Assembly (NCBI GenBank): GCA_023053545.1
Contig: JAKZAN010000002.1
Span: 4,944,375-5,008,374, forward strand
From: Lepidurus packardi
Lineage: Eukaryota; Arthropoda; Branchiopoda; Notostraca; Triopsidae
Direction of reading: 5' to 3'
DNA: 64,000 nt
The translations under genes and the position numbers were made by a program. Under the pieces are notes generated by a model. That model ran no database searches and was not told the origin of the DNA. It saw only the letters and a program-made list of their open reading frames with translations. Shown here one piece after another: positions 54,101 to 64,000 of the stretch. Positions within the stretch are counted from its first letter, which is position 1, and every line of letters starts with the position of its first letter.

Positions 54101-57100
54101 CACCGTCGTCCAATTTCCTCGACTTTGCCTGTACGTGTGAACTGGGTTACACGGGACGCTTATGCGACAAAGACATTGACGAATGCGCGGTTTCTTCGCC
54201 TTGTCGTAATGGGGCCACGTGCTTTAATACGAATGGATCCTATACCTGTATGTGCGCCAAAGGATACGAAGGAAGAGACTGTCTGATCAACACTGATGAC
54301 TGCGCTTCTTGTAAGTATTTTCGGCTTTATTTAAGTCGTTTTTAGGTCGTTATTTAATGAGATTTTAGCTAGTTGCTTTCAATGCAGATTACGAAGAAGG
54401 GTTTTCCTTTTTCATGTGTAATTTTCCTTATAAAAAGCATTGTATTTGGCATTATTTGTTGAAAAGCCTTCTAGAACTCTAGCTTGAATCCTATTAGCTA
54501 ACCTTGACGTCATTGCAAACTGTAGTATTGACAAGTCATGAAACGCGAATAAGCCATTCACTCATTTCGCGGTTCTAGCTCGATTTTAAATACTTCCAAA
54601 CCAGTGTTTTAACGGTTTTCGCAGTGTTTTCCTTTCTTGTAAATTCTGAAAGACAGAAATAGTTTCTACTGTTGGAAGTTCAGTAAATTCAAACTATGGT
54701 TGAATTTACTGAACTTTTTGTGTAAATTTATTACTTTGGGGTACAAACGAACGTTTTGTTCCACGCCACAATGAATTCTCCATTGTAAGTGTTTCTTTCT
54801 AGAGTTTACTTATCTTCAACACTGAATATTCTAGATTGAGTTCAGTTCCACAGTAGAGACAGTTGTTTAGTTTAGCATTCGTTTATTTTGTTCTTTTGAT
54901 GCATTGCATTATATCTAAGAAGCTGTGTATGCTCATGCTACAGATTATTTAAAAGTCTGCTTGATCAGTGGAATTAAAATGTTGTTTTTTCTCCTTTAGT
55001 TCCTTGCCAAAATGGAGGGACTTGTTTGGATGGCGTTGGCGAATACACTTGTTTGTGTGTGGACGGGTTTGGAGGTGACCACTGCCAAATTGACGTTGAC
55101 GAATGCGCTTCATCTCCTTGCAAAAACGGTGCTACATGCCGAGATTACGTCAACTCGTACACTTGCACATGTCCATGGGGTTTCTCAGGAACCCATTGCC
55201 AAACCAACGACGAAGATTGCACTGCATCCTCGTGCATGAATGGCGGCTCCTGCATCGACGGCGTCAACAATTACACTTGTCTGTGTCCCCCGAGCTACAC
55301 CGGCTCCAATTGCCAATCTCGGATCAACGAATGCGATTCTGCGCCTTGCGCCAACGGCGCCACTTGCTTAGACCGCACCGGTGGTTTCACTTGCCACTGT
55401 CCTTACGGGTTCACCGGTCCCCGCTGCGAAAACTACGTTGATTGGTGCACTTTGGGTGGCCCGGGACCCGGTTTAGGCGTCCATGGAGCCCAGGGCAGTC
55501 CTTGTTTAAACGGCGCGACCTGCAAACAAATTAACCACACCTATCAGTGCACCTGCGCCCCCGGTTGGACCGGATTGCTCTGTGACGTCGAAATGGTCTC
55601 TTGCAAAGACGCTGCCATTCGTAAGGGCATCGCCGTGCCCGAACTCTGTCGCCATTCGGGAAAATGCCAAGACATTGGCAACAGCCATCGCTGCATCTGC
55701 TCAGACGGGTATTCGGGAAGTTATTGCCAGCACGAGATCAACGAGTGCGAATCGGCGCCTTGCCAGAACGGCGCTACTTGTAACGACCAAATCGGCTCGT
55801 ATTCCTGTTCCTGCGCACAAGGCTTCCAAGGCCCCAACTGCGAATTCAACGTCAACGACTGCGCCCCCAATCCTTGCCGAAACGGCGGCGTTTGCCACGA
55901 CCTAATCAACGCCTTTTCCTGCTCTTGTCCCCATGGCACGCTGGGCATCCTCTGCGAGATCAACGTCAACGAATGCTTTGAAGGGGCGTGCCACCATGGC
56001 GGCACTTGTATCGACAAAGTAGGCGGCTTTGAATGCCAATGCCCGCCCGGTTTTGTCGGTCCACGGTGCGAGGGCGACGTTAACGAATGCTTGTCCAACC
56101 CTTGCTCGGAAACGGGCACCCAAAACTGCGTCCAGTTGGTCAATAACTACCGTTGCCACTGTAAAGCAGGGTTTATGGGCCGCCATTGCGAGATCAAAGT
56201 CGATTTCTGTGAGAGTTCGCCGTGCCGGAACGGCGGAGTCTGCAACAACGGCGATAGTTCCCATCAGTGCGTTTGTCCGTCAGGTTTCACTGGTAAGAAC
56301 TGCGAATTCGCCGGATCGGAATGCGACGCCAACCCTTGCCAGAACGGAGCAACGTGCCGACCCTACGAATCGGGTTATAGTTGTACCTGTCCACCGGGTA
56401 CTTCGGGTCCGCGCTGCGAACTAGACACCCGAGATGAATGCGCTTCGCGACCGTGCCAAAACGACGGTATTTGCCATGATCTAGTAGGTCGGTTCGAATG
56501 CTCCTGTCCTCCTAGTTGGAACGGCATTCAATGCCAAGTCTATGAACCCACTTTCCCTGGTGGAATTGGCCGGCCGACTTCGCGTCAACCTACGATTTCC
56601 ATTGATCTGCAAAAGGAAAAGGAGAAGTGCGCCTTGCAGCGTTGTCATGAAAAGAAGCGGAACCGCAAATGCGACGAGGAATGCAACACCATGGCTTGCG
56701 ACTTTGACGGCGGGGATTGTAGCTTGGGTTTGAATCCGTGGGAGAACTGCACGGCGCCGGTCGCTTGCTGGGAACTGTTTATGAACGGGGAATGTAACGA
56801 GGTTTGTAACAATGCCGAGTGTTTGTTTGATGGCCGCGACTGCCAGCAGCAAGTACCGCCTTGCAACCCGCTGTACGACTCGTATTGCAAGATGCACTAC
56901 GGGAACGGACGCTGCGACCCTGGTTGTAACACCGCCGAATGCAGTTGGGATGGCCTGGATTGCGAAGCTGAACGAGAACCGGATTTGGCCCAAGGAACCA
57001 TTTCGGTTGTCATGCTCATGGATCTTGCGACGTTTAGAAACCAGAGCGTGGCTTTTGTACGCGCTATGGGGAGACAGCTGCGTACTACGGTGCGCATTAA

Positions 57101-59843
57101 GCAAGACGCCCAAGGTAATGACATGGTTTATCCCTGGGATCCTGCGGAGGATCCTAACATTGCGTTCGGGTCCGGGTCCAGCTTCCTGTATCCCGGAGCC
57201 GGTTCCAAAGGTTTGGTCGCGTACTTGGAGATGGACAACCGCAAGTGTAGCCAGAGCGACAGCTTTCAGGAGTGCTTCCAATCGGCGGAGCAAGCCGCGC
57301 ACTTTCTGGCCGCTTCAGCCACGAACCACGCCTTGGGGACGGATTTCCCTATCTATCGCGTCCAAGGCCTCAACGCCGGACCGCCGACCCCAGCTGATGG
57401 AGAGGACAGTCCTACCAGCAAGGTAACTTACATCTTGGTCGCTGGTTTACTCGTCTTACTCGGAGCGGCAGTTTTGGGAATCATGGTTAACGCCAACCGT
57501 AAGCGATCGAGGGGTATTACCTGGTTCCCGGAAGGTTTCATGCGAACCAACTCGGGCCAGCGACGGACTTCACACCGTCGAGGTCCTGATGGTCAAGAAA
57601 TGCGCAACTTGCACAAACAGCCCTCGATGAACCGATTGGACGCCATGTCGAGAGACGTTTCAGGCATGGATATGTCGGTCGACCGCGGGGTTGAAGGTTC
57701 CCAGTGGTCTGACGACGACGATTCCATGGATCGACCTCCGACCAAGCGTATTCGAGCGAACGAAGCGGGTTACGCGAGCGACCAAACGGCGGTGACCGAT
57801 TACGACGAACCCGATCCCCGGCAATGGACCCAACAACACTTGGACGCGGCTGATGTTCGACATCCTGATGTGTTACACGCGTTTACACCGTCAGGCCAAG
57901 CGTCCGCCGACGCGAACGGAGATATCGACGTTCGAGGACCGTACGGGTTCACACCCCTCATGTTAGCCGCTGGCCATCGCGGAGGATTAGACACTGGCGA
58001 GGAAGAAGAGGAAGATGTCTCTGCGGCGGTTATCCAGGACTTGCTCATGCAAGGCGCCAAGCCGAATGCGACCATGGACAAGACGGGCGAAACCTCCTTA
58101 CATTTGGCAGCGCGTTACGCGCGTGCGGACGCTGCCAAACGTCTCTTAGAAGCTGGCGCAGACGCTAACGTGCAAGACAACACGGGTCGCTCCGCGTTAC
58201 ACGCAGCCGTCGCATCGGACGCTCAAGGCGTCTTCCAGATCTTATTGCGCAACCGAGCGACCAACCTGAACGCGAGAATGCATGACGGAACCACCCCTTT
58301 GATCCTTGCAGCGCGTTTAGCCATTGAAGGCATGGTCGAAGACCTGATCAACGCCGACGTCGACATTAACGCCGCCGACGAACATGGGAAGACGGCCTTA
58401 CACTGGGCGGCCGCCGTCAACAACATCGAAGCGGTGACCATTCTCTTAACGCACGGCGCTAACAAAGACGCGCAAGACGACAAAGACGAAACGCCACTGT
58501 TCCTCGCCTGTCGGGAAGGGTCCTACGAAGCCGTAAGATCGTTGTTAGACCACCACGCAAACCGGGACATTCCCGACCATATGGACCGCCTTCCTAGGGA
58601 CGTGGCCCAAGAACGGTTACACCACGACATCGTTCAGTTATTGGACGAACACGTCGCACGGAGTCCGCACGCCTTATCTTTAAACAGTTCCAACCATAAC
58701 CTCCTCAACTCCCCGCCCAACATGGGACACTTGGGGAACATGGGCGGTGGCGCGGGCGACTCAGGTACCAAAGGCCGTTCTAAGAAACGGCCGAAATCGG
58801 CCGCCGTAGCTAAAAGTGATCCTGACGGTGCCGCGGCTTCGAGTAATACCAACGTTAATGGGAGCAAGCGGAAAACGAACGCCAGTACCCGGAAGAAGAA
58901 GGCGGAACCCACTCCGATCGGTAGTTGTAGTACGGTCCAGAGCGCGGATTCGGTCTGCACCGTTTCTTCCACTTTGTCACCCGCGACTTCTTACTCTCTC
59001 GAGTCGTCACCCATGGAAGCGACGCTGGCGTCGCCCTACAACGTCCCCACCTACGGTAGCCACCCCCACATGAGTGCGCCACCCCAGCCGCCACCTTACG
59101 ACAGCCTCAAAGCGGCTGCATCCATGCAAACCATGCACGTAGGTATGGACTACGGGTACGTTCACTATGACTACATGTCGCGACCGTTGGGCCAGACCCA
59201 TTTACCGCCTGCGCAACACCAAAGGCAAACTTCCTGCCCCGCGGCCTCCAACCCTTCCTACAGTAACAATTTGGCGATCGCGGTGTCCCCGCCCTCGCAA
59301 TACGCGTTATCGCCCCCCGCTTCCTACACCAATTCACCGCCAGTCCAGTCGCCCACCAAGGCGAGACCCATGTTACCCACTTCCCCTACTCACATGGCCG
59401 CTATGCGCGCCGCCACCCAACAAAGACACCCGGGCAGTGCAACGTCCAACTCGACCTTCGAGTTTCCCTCGCCCGTAGGCGACATGGGGTACGGCCGACC
59501 GCAGCAACAACCCCATTCTCAGCAGCAGCAGCAGCAACAACAGCAGGTTTCGCAGCAGCAACAGCAGGCGAATATGTACTATTCGCAGAATATGCAATAT
59601 CCCACGCCGCCTTCGGTGCATTCCCATATGAGTTCCGAAGCCACGCCCCAACACCTTCATCCCCCCGAGGCGTACCTCACGCCGTCTCCTGAATCACCGG
59701 GACAGTGGTCGTCGTCGTCTCCACATTCCACTTCGGATTGGTCCGAAGGACTTTCATCGCCACCAGGACCTACCATGTCCTACCATGGAGGGCCTGGAGG
59801 GCAAATGCATCCTATGCAACATCCTGAAGGCGTGTACATTTAG
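36116..59843 (+). CDS. Notch: Neurogenic locus Notch receptor, complete
   Basis: Single-pass receptor for Delta/Serrate ligands; gamma-secretase frees an intracellular domain that joins CSL/Su(H). Nine coding exons, 2537 residues: 36116-36191, 38902-38986, 44122-44592, 45401-45534, 47506-47862, 49325-49663, 52606-52842, 53240-54310, 55000-59843, all phases consistent. Signal peptide [21 protein letters not shown] count exactly 36 EGF repeats, as in fly Notch, including ligand-binding EGF11-12 ([33 protein letters not shown]). Three LNRs begin at [19 protein letters not shown] (about 1467). HD follows, then TM ([20 protein letters not shown], about 1732), RAM motif TWFPEGF, ankyrin repeats (about 1904-2140), polyQ (about 2424) and C-terminal degron [19 protein letters not shown]. 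The last exon alone encodes half the protein. No furin RxxR motif is seen in HD. Confidence 0.98.
36192..38901 (+). other. Notch intron 1
   Basis: 2.7 kb with no coding frame. A perfect G/C hairpin lies at 38210-38233 (CACCCCCC-actaaaa-GGGGGGTG). Long introns at the 5' end of Notch often hold enhancers, but I see no specific site cluster. Confidence 0.6.
38987..44121 (+). other. Notch intron 2, 5.1 kb
   Basis: No coding frame. It contains a direct duplication (AATGAAGCTTAATTAGGCAT, at about 41168 and 41226), a T8G19 run (41743-41769) that could form a G-quadruplex, several TTCATTGTTG copies (43444, 43509, 43612), and the nested repeat at its 3' end. Confidence 0.6.
43812..44085 (+). repeat. 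64-bp unit x3 passing into 21-bp units x5
   Basis: CTACTATTAGTATAACTATT ... GGCGTCCTTATGTCGAGGC starts at 43812, 43876 and 43940. From 43984 only its tail (GGCGTCCTTATGTCGGGGCC) is repeated, in 21-bp steps, up to about 36 bp before the exon acceptor at 44121. Confidence 0.9.
44593..45400 (+). other. Notch intron 3
   Basis: Right half is an AT-rich degenerate repeat (TTAATTGAAAAATTTGATAT, TAATTCAAAAAA). Nothing else seen. Confidence 0.6.
45535..47505 (+). other. Notch intron 4
   Basis: Begins with T22 right after the donor. Open frames near 46819-47256 on both strands are purine/pyrimidine-biased and lack any domain; I see no gene here. Confidence 0.5.
47863..49324 (+). repeat. Notch intron 5 with dispersed TTCATTGTTG motif
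   Basis: Ten exact copies on the plus strand: 48100, 48165, 48218, 48366, 48468, 48522, 48722, 48964, 48988, 49157. About eight one- or two-base variants lie between them (TTCATTCTTG, TCCATTGTTG, TTGCATTGTTG, CGCATTGTTG). Spacing is irregular, 24-240 bp, and the text between copies is not repeated, so this is not an ordinary tandem array. Confidence 0.85.
49664..52605 (+). other. Notch intron 6
   Basis: No coding frame. Contains the structured stretch at 49931-50000, two TTCATTGTTG copies (50356, 50385), short G and C runs, and a diverged tandem pair of about 176 bp (51071-51245 and 51247-51400; shared TTCGTAAACA, GTTATCGATTATTAGT). Confidence 0.6.
49931..50000 (+). other. Possible three-way-junction RNA element
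   Basis: Outer stem CTGGGAACG (49931-49939) pairs with CGTTCCAG (49993-50000), with one bulged G. Inside, GGAGCA-gttc-TGCTCC (49939-49954) and CCACG-CCAC / GTGG-c-CGTGG (49954-49984) form two further stems. No family recognised, and coincidence is possible. Confidence 0.3.
54311..54999 (+). other. Notch intron 8
   Basis: No coding frame or repeat seen. Confidence 0.5.
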
Positions 59844-60925
59844 ATTGAATGTGGTACTATGGTACGTTAAAGACGTTCAAATATCCTTTTTTGAGGATGG
59901 GAATCTTTTAAACAGAAAATACATGAAAGAGTTGGTTATACGGCAAAGAAAGTGCCTGTGAAGTGTGTATATAATGTTGACTTCGACTAAGTTGACAATG
60001 ACTCCGTTGTGACTTGTAACCTTGGGCGAGTAGCGAATGGTTGAACTGCAAAAAAGGAGAGGATCGTGTTAGTTTGCGTGTTGGAAACTGGATTCTGATC
60101 TCTCTGAATTCCCCTTTTATTGTTTTTTTTTTCAAAACGTGTCCAGTTGGTGCCTTGGTTATGCGGATTTCCGGGAAGAAAAGCAGAAGATGGAAAAAAG
60201 TGTCTTTCGTGTGTAGTGGGGTGCTGATTCAACGTTTGAACCTATTTACTCTATTTTTTTAATATCCAAGTACTTGAAACAAAAAAGGGACCATGGCAGA
60301 TGCAAGGAATGTTTGGACTAGAGCTAATGGTTGTACATGCTCAATGTGTACTCGTAATGGCCAATTTTTTATAACAAACTTCACTAGTGTCTTGTTTGGA
60401 TTACGAAGATATTGTTTTTTTACAAACCTGCGACAAAAAGGCGAAGATTACGAAACGATCAAACATGACTTTTAAGATTTTTTTTTTCACTGTATTAACC
60501 GTTGGTCCGAGGACCCAGAACACTTTGGTTGATTCCTGGCTTTGTATTATATGGTACGCTCCCCATTATTTTTAGCATAATTTACCAATACAAGCGCGTT
60601 TTTATGACAAAATTTGGTGTTGGAATTCATTTTTCAACTTCAGCTTACTTTCCCTGAGCTCCCCTGATCTTTTTTTTTATTGTGCGATTTTTAATTTGTG
60701 AAATAAAAGGATTTTTTTAGAGATTTCAAATAAGCCGCTGTAAAGGGTGTGGCCTATCCGAAATGGACGAATCCTATTGGGGAACGAGACCAAGAAGAGT
60801 GCGTGTCTCCTTTTCGAGCTGGGAAAGCGTTTTCGGGGCTTTTTTCCATAAGGAATAATGCTGTATCAAGGGGGTTCCCTTAAAAAAGTTAATCATAAGA
60901 AAAATGTATTTTAGACAATTCCATC
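59844..60925 (+). other. Notch 3' UTR and downstream
   Basis: An AATAAA at 60702-60707 would give a 3' UTR of about 880 bp. No other coding signal seen. Confidence 0.5.
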
Positions 60926-60960
60926 GAATTTGAATAACGCGCGTTACGCTATTCAAATTC
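60926..60960. repeat. Perfect 11-bp inverted repeat
   Basis: GAATTTGAATA (60926-60936) is mirrored by TATTCAAATTC (60950-60960) around ACGCGCGTTACGC. GTTACGCT recurs 30 bp further on. It could mark an element end upstream of the YqaJ gene; no partner was found at the right side. Confidence 0.6.
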
Positions 60961-61812
60961 AATAGCTCGTTACGCTAACGGCCGCAACCGGCGCTTTGTC
61001 CAACTTGCAGCCTCAGTCGCGCTCGCAAAGTCGAACAAGTTACGTGTTCAGAAAGAAACTATTGTTATGCATAACTTTATATATAGAATAGTTGTGTTTT
61101 TAGCTGAATTTACGTAACTTAATTTGTCTGCAGTTACGAACAACATTCCTGTTAATTTATAAGCATTAATTTAGCTTCATTTGTGGATTTTTTGCGTGTT
61201 TTCAGTGCGAAGTTTCATTCAAACGTTTGGGCGTGTAGGCCTTTTATAACGTCTAAAACGGACGATTTTGTGAAATTTGGGGTCGACAAGCTCAAACAAG
61301 ATGCCGCTGGGTTATTCTTTTTCATCTTTTGCCTGCTCCAGTTGGTAATTATCATTTGAATTTGTTAGGAGAGACATCGTGTTATTTCTTCGCCTGTTAT
61401 TCAAATGAAGCTGAGTGAAAACATAGCATGCCACGTGGGAGAGTTATGTGTGAGATTAAGGAAAGATATTTTAAAATGTATTTAGCAGTTTAATTTAATG
61501 AAATAGATCAGTAATAATAAAAGGAATAAAATAGGTCCGTCCCCTTTGCGTCGCAGCTTTCGTTCTTATGAATTCGGCTTATTAGTTAGTTATTTATACA
61601 TGGAAACGAATGTTTATATTATAGGGCTTATTCCACGAGCAGTTTCCTGGGTTAATCCACCAGATGCGACACTGTAGAAACCGTACGGCGGTGGCTACCG
61701 TGAGAACTAGGGAAAAACAGCCATTTCTTGAGAGTTTATATTTACGTTCGCCACTGTCACTAGAGTACCAGTGGCGGGAATTCACTATTTACCCATTTAG
61801 TCTGTGATACAC
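60961..61812 (+). other. 5' flank of the SWIM-YqaJ gene
   Basis: An acceptor-like AG before the coding start (ACCCATTTAG at about 61791-61800) hints at an upstream exon. One weak candidate is the open stretch at about 61207-61363 (FHSNVWACRPFITSKTDDF), which ends at TTG|GTAATT in phase 0. Unproven. Confidence 0.25.
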
Positions 61813-63614
61813 ATGAAAGAGACCCAGTGCGATTCATTCTGTGTTGTTATTTTTTGTAATATGGAACTAAATAAAAATTCAGATTGGACAACTTGCCTGA
61901 CTTACGTTCCTTTTCTTAGTGAGAGTGTAATTAAGGACTACTTTAATCGGTCCACTGAAGGAAAAAGGCATTATAGGAGAAGCGAAACATTCCAAAAAGA
62001 ACAGTATATTAGTAAGGTCGAAACTTCGCAGACAGAAGATAACTGTATTCAGGTACGAGCTAAATGCTTTCGAAGTTTCCGAAAGAATGAGAAGCCTCAC
62101 GATGTTATGCTATTTTTAAAAACCGCATTGGCCATACAAACATGGCAAGACGTAATAAAGAAAGTCTCATGTACTTGTGCTGTAGGTATTAGTGGTTACT
62201 GTAACCATATTATTGCAACTTTGAAGGTGCTAAGTTCCTACAAATGCTCTGGGTTTGAGGAAGTTCCCCCAGAGATAACATGCACTAGTCGTCCCCAGCA
62301 ATGGGGTGTAATCCGTTCCAGAGAACAATTTTATTTTCGCTTAAGCGATAATAGTCACACGCGTTCCCTCATTTTTCGTCCTTCTGTGAAAACTTTCTCC
62401 ACTGCTGAACAACACGAAGCCCTAGATAAACTGGCGGAAAGCTTTCAATCAAGAAAGAATGTCATGGCCGAATTTTTGCGAGACACTTCGTCCACGTCTG
62501 TACCCTTACAATATACACGAATCGGAGATGTTCGTGAGGATTGCACTTTATATTACCAACTTCGTAGTAATGCCTCAGATTACTCGGTATGATTCGTTAC
62601 TACTCTAAACAAAGAATTGTTACAAATTTTAGGTGATTTGAATTAATAGGTTGTCACGAACATTGACCCTTGTCAAATCTCGACTCGCACACAATTTCAA
62701 AGCTCCGGTTGGGACGGCTTTTCATTACCGGTCCGTGGAAACTCTCTACTAGAGCGTTTCAGGGAAGGTTTCCTCAGTCTTATTAGAGTATCAGCTGCTG
62801 AGTCGCGAGAAATCGAGAAGAATAGTAGGGCACAATCCGACAGTCATACATGGAAAATTTCACGAAAGCTGAGGCAAAAAAACGCCAATAGTAAAAAGCT
62901 TAATTTTAAAACCCTCTTCTATTCATATTTAGGCTGACAGCGAGTAAATTTGGACTGGTAGTCAACCGGGTTGCACCATGGACAGAGACAGGAGTAAAGA
63001 ACGTCCTGCTGTCAAAGAATCTTAACGGAATTAGAGCCGTTAGTTTTGGCAAGAAAAATGAGTCCGTAGCAGCAAAACGCTATCAGGCAGAGCTAACACG
63101 TTTGGGCCATTACGTAGAAGTTGACTATGTTGGTCTCGTCGTGAACCCGCAAACGCCCTGGCTTGCTGCTAGTCCAGACAGGCGGGTCTATGATTCCGCA
63201 GAACTGTCCCCACATGGAATTATTGAAATAAAATGTCCTTATTCACTCAGGACAAAAAAGCCCCAAGAGTGCCTTTCTTGCAAAGATTTCTACGTTAGCC
63301 TAGTCGACGAGAAACCTAAACTCAAAAGAAACCATGATTATTATTACCAAGTATTAGGACAAATGGCCTTGTCAGGTGCCGACTGGTGTGATTTTGTAGT
63401 TTACACGTACAAAGGTCTTATAATCGAAAGAATTCATTTCGACCAAGACAAGTGGAACGAAATCAGTATAAAATTGACTGACTTCTATTCTATGTGCAAT
63501 ACGCAATTCCGTTTTATTCAAACCAAAGAGAGTCTGAACAAAATCTCTCGAAGTCACCTGAACTCTGACTCAAACAAATTTCAAATATACAAGTTACCCA
63601 GTGTTATATCCTAG
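61813..63614 (+). CDS. SWIM zinc finger plus YqaJ-type nuclease protein
   Basis: Three exons, about 559 residues: 61813-62586, 62650-62873, 62933-63614. A SWIM finger (CTCAVGISGYCNH, C-x-C-x8-C-x-H) is at about residues 120-132. The YqaJ exonuclease fold begins at RLTASKFG (about 333) preceded by W-x3-R-x2. It has PD at LAASPDRRV (about 414) followed by GIIEIKCPYSL (the E-x-K) and the downstream YYYQVLGQMALSG, so the PD-(D/E)xK residues are all present. The second intron (59 bp) uses a GC donor (AG|GCAAAA); splicing there restores the canonical LR|LTASKFG join. The reading frame looks whole. Such SWIM-YqaJ proteins occur in many invertebrates, often in multi-copy families, and YqaJ nucleases accompany some cut-and-paste transposons (ISL2EU type); that link is inference here. 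An ATG at 61861 is an alternative start. Confidence 0.75.
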
Positions 63615-63752
63615 TGTTACCAACACTGTTAAAAAACTTCTGCGATTTGTGGAGAAAAACGTCCACGAAAAACGGGTAAACGAAAGTGCAGTGTTTTCTT
63701 CTCACTTTTTTCCGACTGCAGCACCCTCCCAATAACAGCAGTTTCCGAACTG

Positions 63753-63925
63753 CACTTTTAGAAGTCGTCGAGCTTCTAAAAGTGAACCTTCGAATCTGCA
63801 GTTTTAGAAGCAGTCTGGCTTCTAAAATTGCAGTTTGAAATCTTCACTTTTTGAAGTCATTGGGCTTTTAAAAGTGCACTTCGGAAACTCCACTTCTAGA
63901 AGTACTCGGGCTTCAATAACGTAAA
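63753..63925. repeat. Row of four related hairpins, ~47-bp period
   Basis: CACTTTTAGAAG-tcgtcgag-CTTCTAAAAGTG (63753-63784) is a perfect 12-bp hairpin. Degenerate relatives follow at about 63799-63831 (GCAGTTTTAGAAGC ... GCTTCTAAAATTGC), 63842-63880 and 63890-63915. Each keeps the GAAG...CTTC core with changing loop text. Confidence 0.85.
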
Positions 63926-64000
63926 CCTTAATGTGCAGTAAGGGAAATTCATTTATTTCTTTTTTTGTCATTTTGTGTTGCAAACAACAAAACAAAAAAC

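Noticed and set aside
56481-57302. 273-codon antisense open frame opposite Notch LNR/HD
   Set aside because: A shadow of the GC-rich Notch exon; no domain, start context or splice support.
60926-63930. A complete transposon bounded by the 60926 palindrome and the 63753 hairpins
   Set aside because: The two ends share no sequence and no target duplication was found, so boundaries cannot be claimed.

Overview
This window is eukaryotic nuclear DNA, almost certainly from an arthropod. The evidence is spliceosomal genes with consensus donors and acceptors and several very short introns (54-64 bp), insect/crustacean-style ionotropic receptors, a 36-EGF Notch, a Drosophila-like Bre1, and an interstitial run of the arthropod telomere unit (CCTAA/TTAGG). 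I cannot name the species.

Layout. 1-3600: tandem repeats, one foldback-type non-autonomous DNA element, and no convincing gene. 3646-5713 (-): FBXO42, a Kelch/F-box protein in seven exons. Head to head with it, 360 bp away, is Bre1 (+, 6074-9767, thirteen exons), the H2B ubiquitin E3. 10197-16989 (-): a small tandem cluster of ionotropic receptors, with two intact three-exon genes and a decayed copy between them. 17000-19900: AT-rich and repetitive. 19912-34846 (+): WDR47, with LisH/CTLH exon 1, a disordered middle carrying nine R-R-x-S sites, and four C-terminal WD40 exons. Its introns hold a 126-bp satellite, a hAT-like MITE with telomere-like filling, and an unassigned 263-codon exon that could start a shorter isoform. 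36116-59843 (+): Notch, nine coding exons and 2537 codons. It is complete from signal peptide through 36 EGF repeats, 3 LNRs, HD, TM, RAM, ankyrins and polyQ to the Fbw7-type degron. 61813-63614 (+): a three-exon SWIM-zinc-finger plus YqaJ-nuclease gene of the kind associated with DNA transposons, followed by a row of hairpins.

How the genes relate. FBXO42, Bre1, WDR47 and Notch are conserved single-copy host genes with no operon-like relation. FBXO42 and Bre1 probably share a bidirectional promoter. The receptor cluster arose by local duplication. Exon boundaries were set by hand from splice consensus and reading-frame phase. Every join in FBXO42, Bre1, both receptors, the WD40 part of WDR47, Notch and the YqaJ gene keeps frame.

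Most worth a second look: the strand-biased 10-mer TTCATTGTTG (about 19 copies on + against 2 on -, packed into one Notch intron); the RRxS array and candidate internal start in WDR47; the missing furin motif in Notch; the MITE with its paralogous empty site; and the SWIM-YqaJ gene with its GC-AG intron and downstream hairpins.
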